From an uncultured Eubacterium sp. (lineage in GTDB: Bacteria; Bacillota; Clostridia; Lachnospirales; Lachnospiraceae), in assembly GCA_910584245.1 (NCBI GenBank), contig CAJTZF010000004.1, positions 110,413 through 174,412 on the forward strand: a stretch of 64,000 nucleotides of DNA, in the 5' to 3' direction. A program made the position numbers and the translations under genes. Below, in pieces: positions 63,447 to 64,000 of this stretch; the first letter of the stretch is position 1, and the number at the start of each line of letters is the position of its first letter. A model generated the notes under the pieces. It saw nothing but the letters and a program-made list of their open reading frames with translations, was not told where the DNA came from and searched no databases.

Positions 63447-63960
63447 AGAGGTGGAGGCGCTTATGACCGTAGACCTTTTGCGGAGGGGAGGGGTTGACGT
63501 CAAGCTCGCATCGATTACTGGGGATATGACCGTGTGCGGCTCACATAGTATTCAGGTGGGGATGGATACGACGCTCGCACAGGTGGATATGAAACAGATG
63601 GATGCGGTATTGATTCCCGGAGGAATGCCCGGTACCCGGAATTTAGGGAAAGATGATGCGGTATGCCAGGCTCTTATTGATATGAACGGTGAGGGAAAGC
63701 TTGTAGGTGCGATATGTGCGGCGCCGTCGGTACTTGGGGCTTGCGGAATACTGGATGGAAAGAGGGCGACTTGTTATCCCGGGTATGAGGACCAGCTAGG
63801 AGGCGGCATATTTGTCGATGAGATGGTCGTGGCGGATGGAAACGTCGTGACCAGCCGGGGATTGGGAACTTCGATGGAATTTGGTTTTAAGCTTCTGGAG
63901 CTGCTAGTTTCCAAAGAAAAGGCGGAAGAAGTAAGGGAATCCATCGTATTTAAATATTAA
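63409..63960 (+). CDS. DJ-1/PfpI family protein (YajL/ThiJ-like)
   Basis: A 183-residue DJ-1 superfamily protein with the nucleophile elbow GAICAAPSVLG (reactive Cys) and the Glu in FATGFEEVEA, the residue that activates it. Likely a stress-related deglycase or chaperone-type protein; activity in this subfamily is debated. AGAAATGAAACAG overlaps the RluA gene end. Confidence 0.9.
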   Translation: MKQTVMLFATGFEEVEALMTVDLLRRGGVDVKLASITGDMTVCGSHSIQVGMDTTLAQVDMKQMDAVLIPGGMPGTRNLGKDDAVCQALIDMNGEGKLVGAICAAPSVLGACGILDGKRATCYPGYEDQLGGGIFVDEMVVADGNVVTSRGLGTSMEFGFKLLELLVSKEKAEEVRESIVFKY

Positions 63961-63972
63961 TTTATAAAAAGG

Positions 63973-64000
63973 GGACCAGAAATGTGATATTTCTGGTTCC
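63973..64000 (+). terminator. Terminator hairpin at the window end
   Basis: GGACCAGAAAT (63973-63983) pairs with ATTTCTGGTTCC (63989-64000) with one bulge; any T run lies beyond the window. Confidence 0.65.

Overview
The window looks like chromosome from a low-to-mid GC, endospore-forming member of the Firmicutes, most likely a Clostridia species of the Lachnospiraceae type. This is inferred from gene content: a complete spoIIIAA-AH operon, an alpha/beta-type small acid-soluble spore protein, a LysM-GH18 spore-type hydrolase, CheC/CheD chemotaxis proteins, a meso-diaminopimelate-type MurE, the IreB-RuvX-DUF1292 cluster, RNase Y, RNase J, RecU, and AAGGAGG-type ribosome binding sites almost everywhere. 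No rRNA, tRNA, CRISPR array, transposase or prophage gene was seen.

Layout. 1-1000: cheC and cheD on the minus strand, cheD cut by the window edge. 1257-1637: a decayed HAD-family gene. 1779-8200: an envelope-signalling block made of an ECF sigma factor with a membrane-anchored partner, a two-component system, and an ABC exporter with two membrane subunits. 8574-13470: spoIIIAA-AH, interrupted by a palindromic element between AE and AF. 13540-20975: a long housekeeping run (yqhY, nusB, xseA, xseB, ispA, dxs, tlyA, nadK, argR). 21032-26404: yebC, recU, an ssp gene, recA with an SOS box, recX and rny. 26936-35213: a Cof-type phosphatase, a secreted type-B carboxylesterase, murE, an orphan protein resembling the C-terminal part of FliD, rsmE, a cysteine desulfurase and thiI. 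35346-38493: an HPr-like protein without the active-site histidine, mtaB, and a GH43 glycosidase. 38712-45003: ireB, ruvX, a DUF1292 gene, RNase J, an MltG-like stub, trmR, a U32 family tRNA hydroxylation protein and birA. 45105-46973: a polysaccharide deacetylase and a KdgK-type sugar kinase. 47251-56150: surface genes (a 1,501-residue repeat protein, a CapD-type dehydratase, a CDP-glycerol transferase, a LysM-GH18 protein). 56272-63960: an RND transporter with a large coiled-coil insert, murI, an M23 peptidase, an unknown membrane protein, an RluA-type pseudouridine synthase and a DJ-1/PfpI protein.

Themes. Several genes act on tRNA: MtaB (ms2t6A37), NifS-ThiI (s4U8), and TrmR plus U32 (5-methoxyuridine at the wobble base). 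A second theme is envelope and spore assembly. Most of the window is conserved core genome. The less ordinary signals are the 280-residue coiled coil placed where RND pumps carry their TolC-docking subdomain, the His-less HPr, the orphan FliD-like protein, the MltG stub, the palindromic element inside the spoIIIA operon, a promoter-terminator pair with no gene between, and repeat motifs lying over the promoters of the RND gene and the two-component system. No clearly new multi-gene system was recognised.
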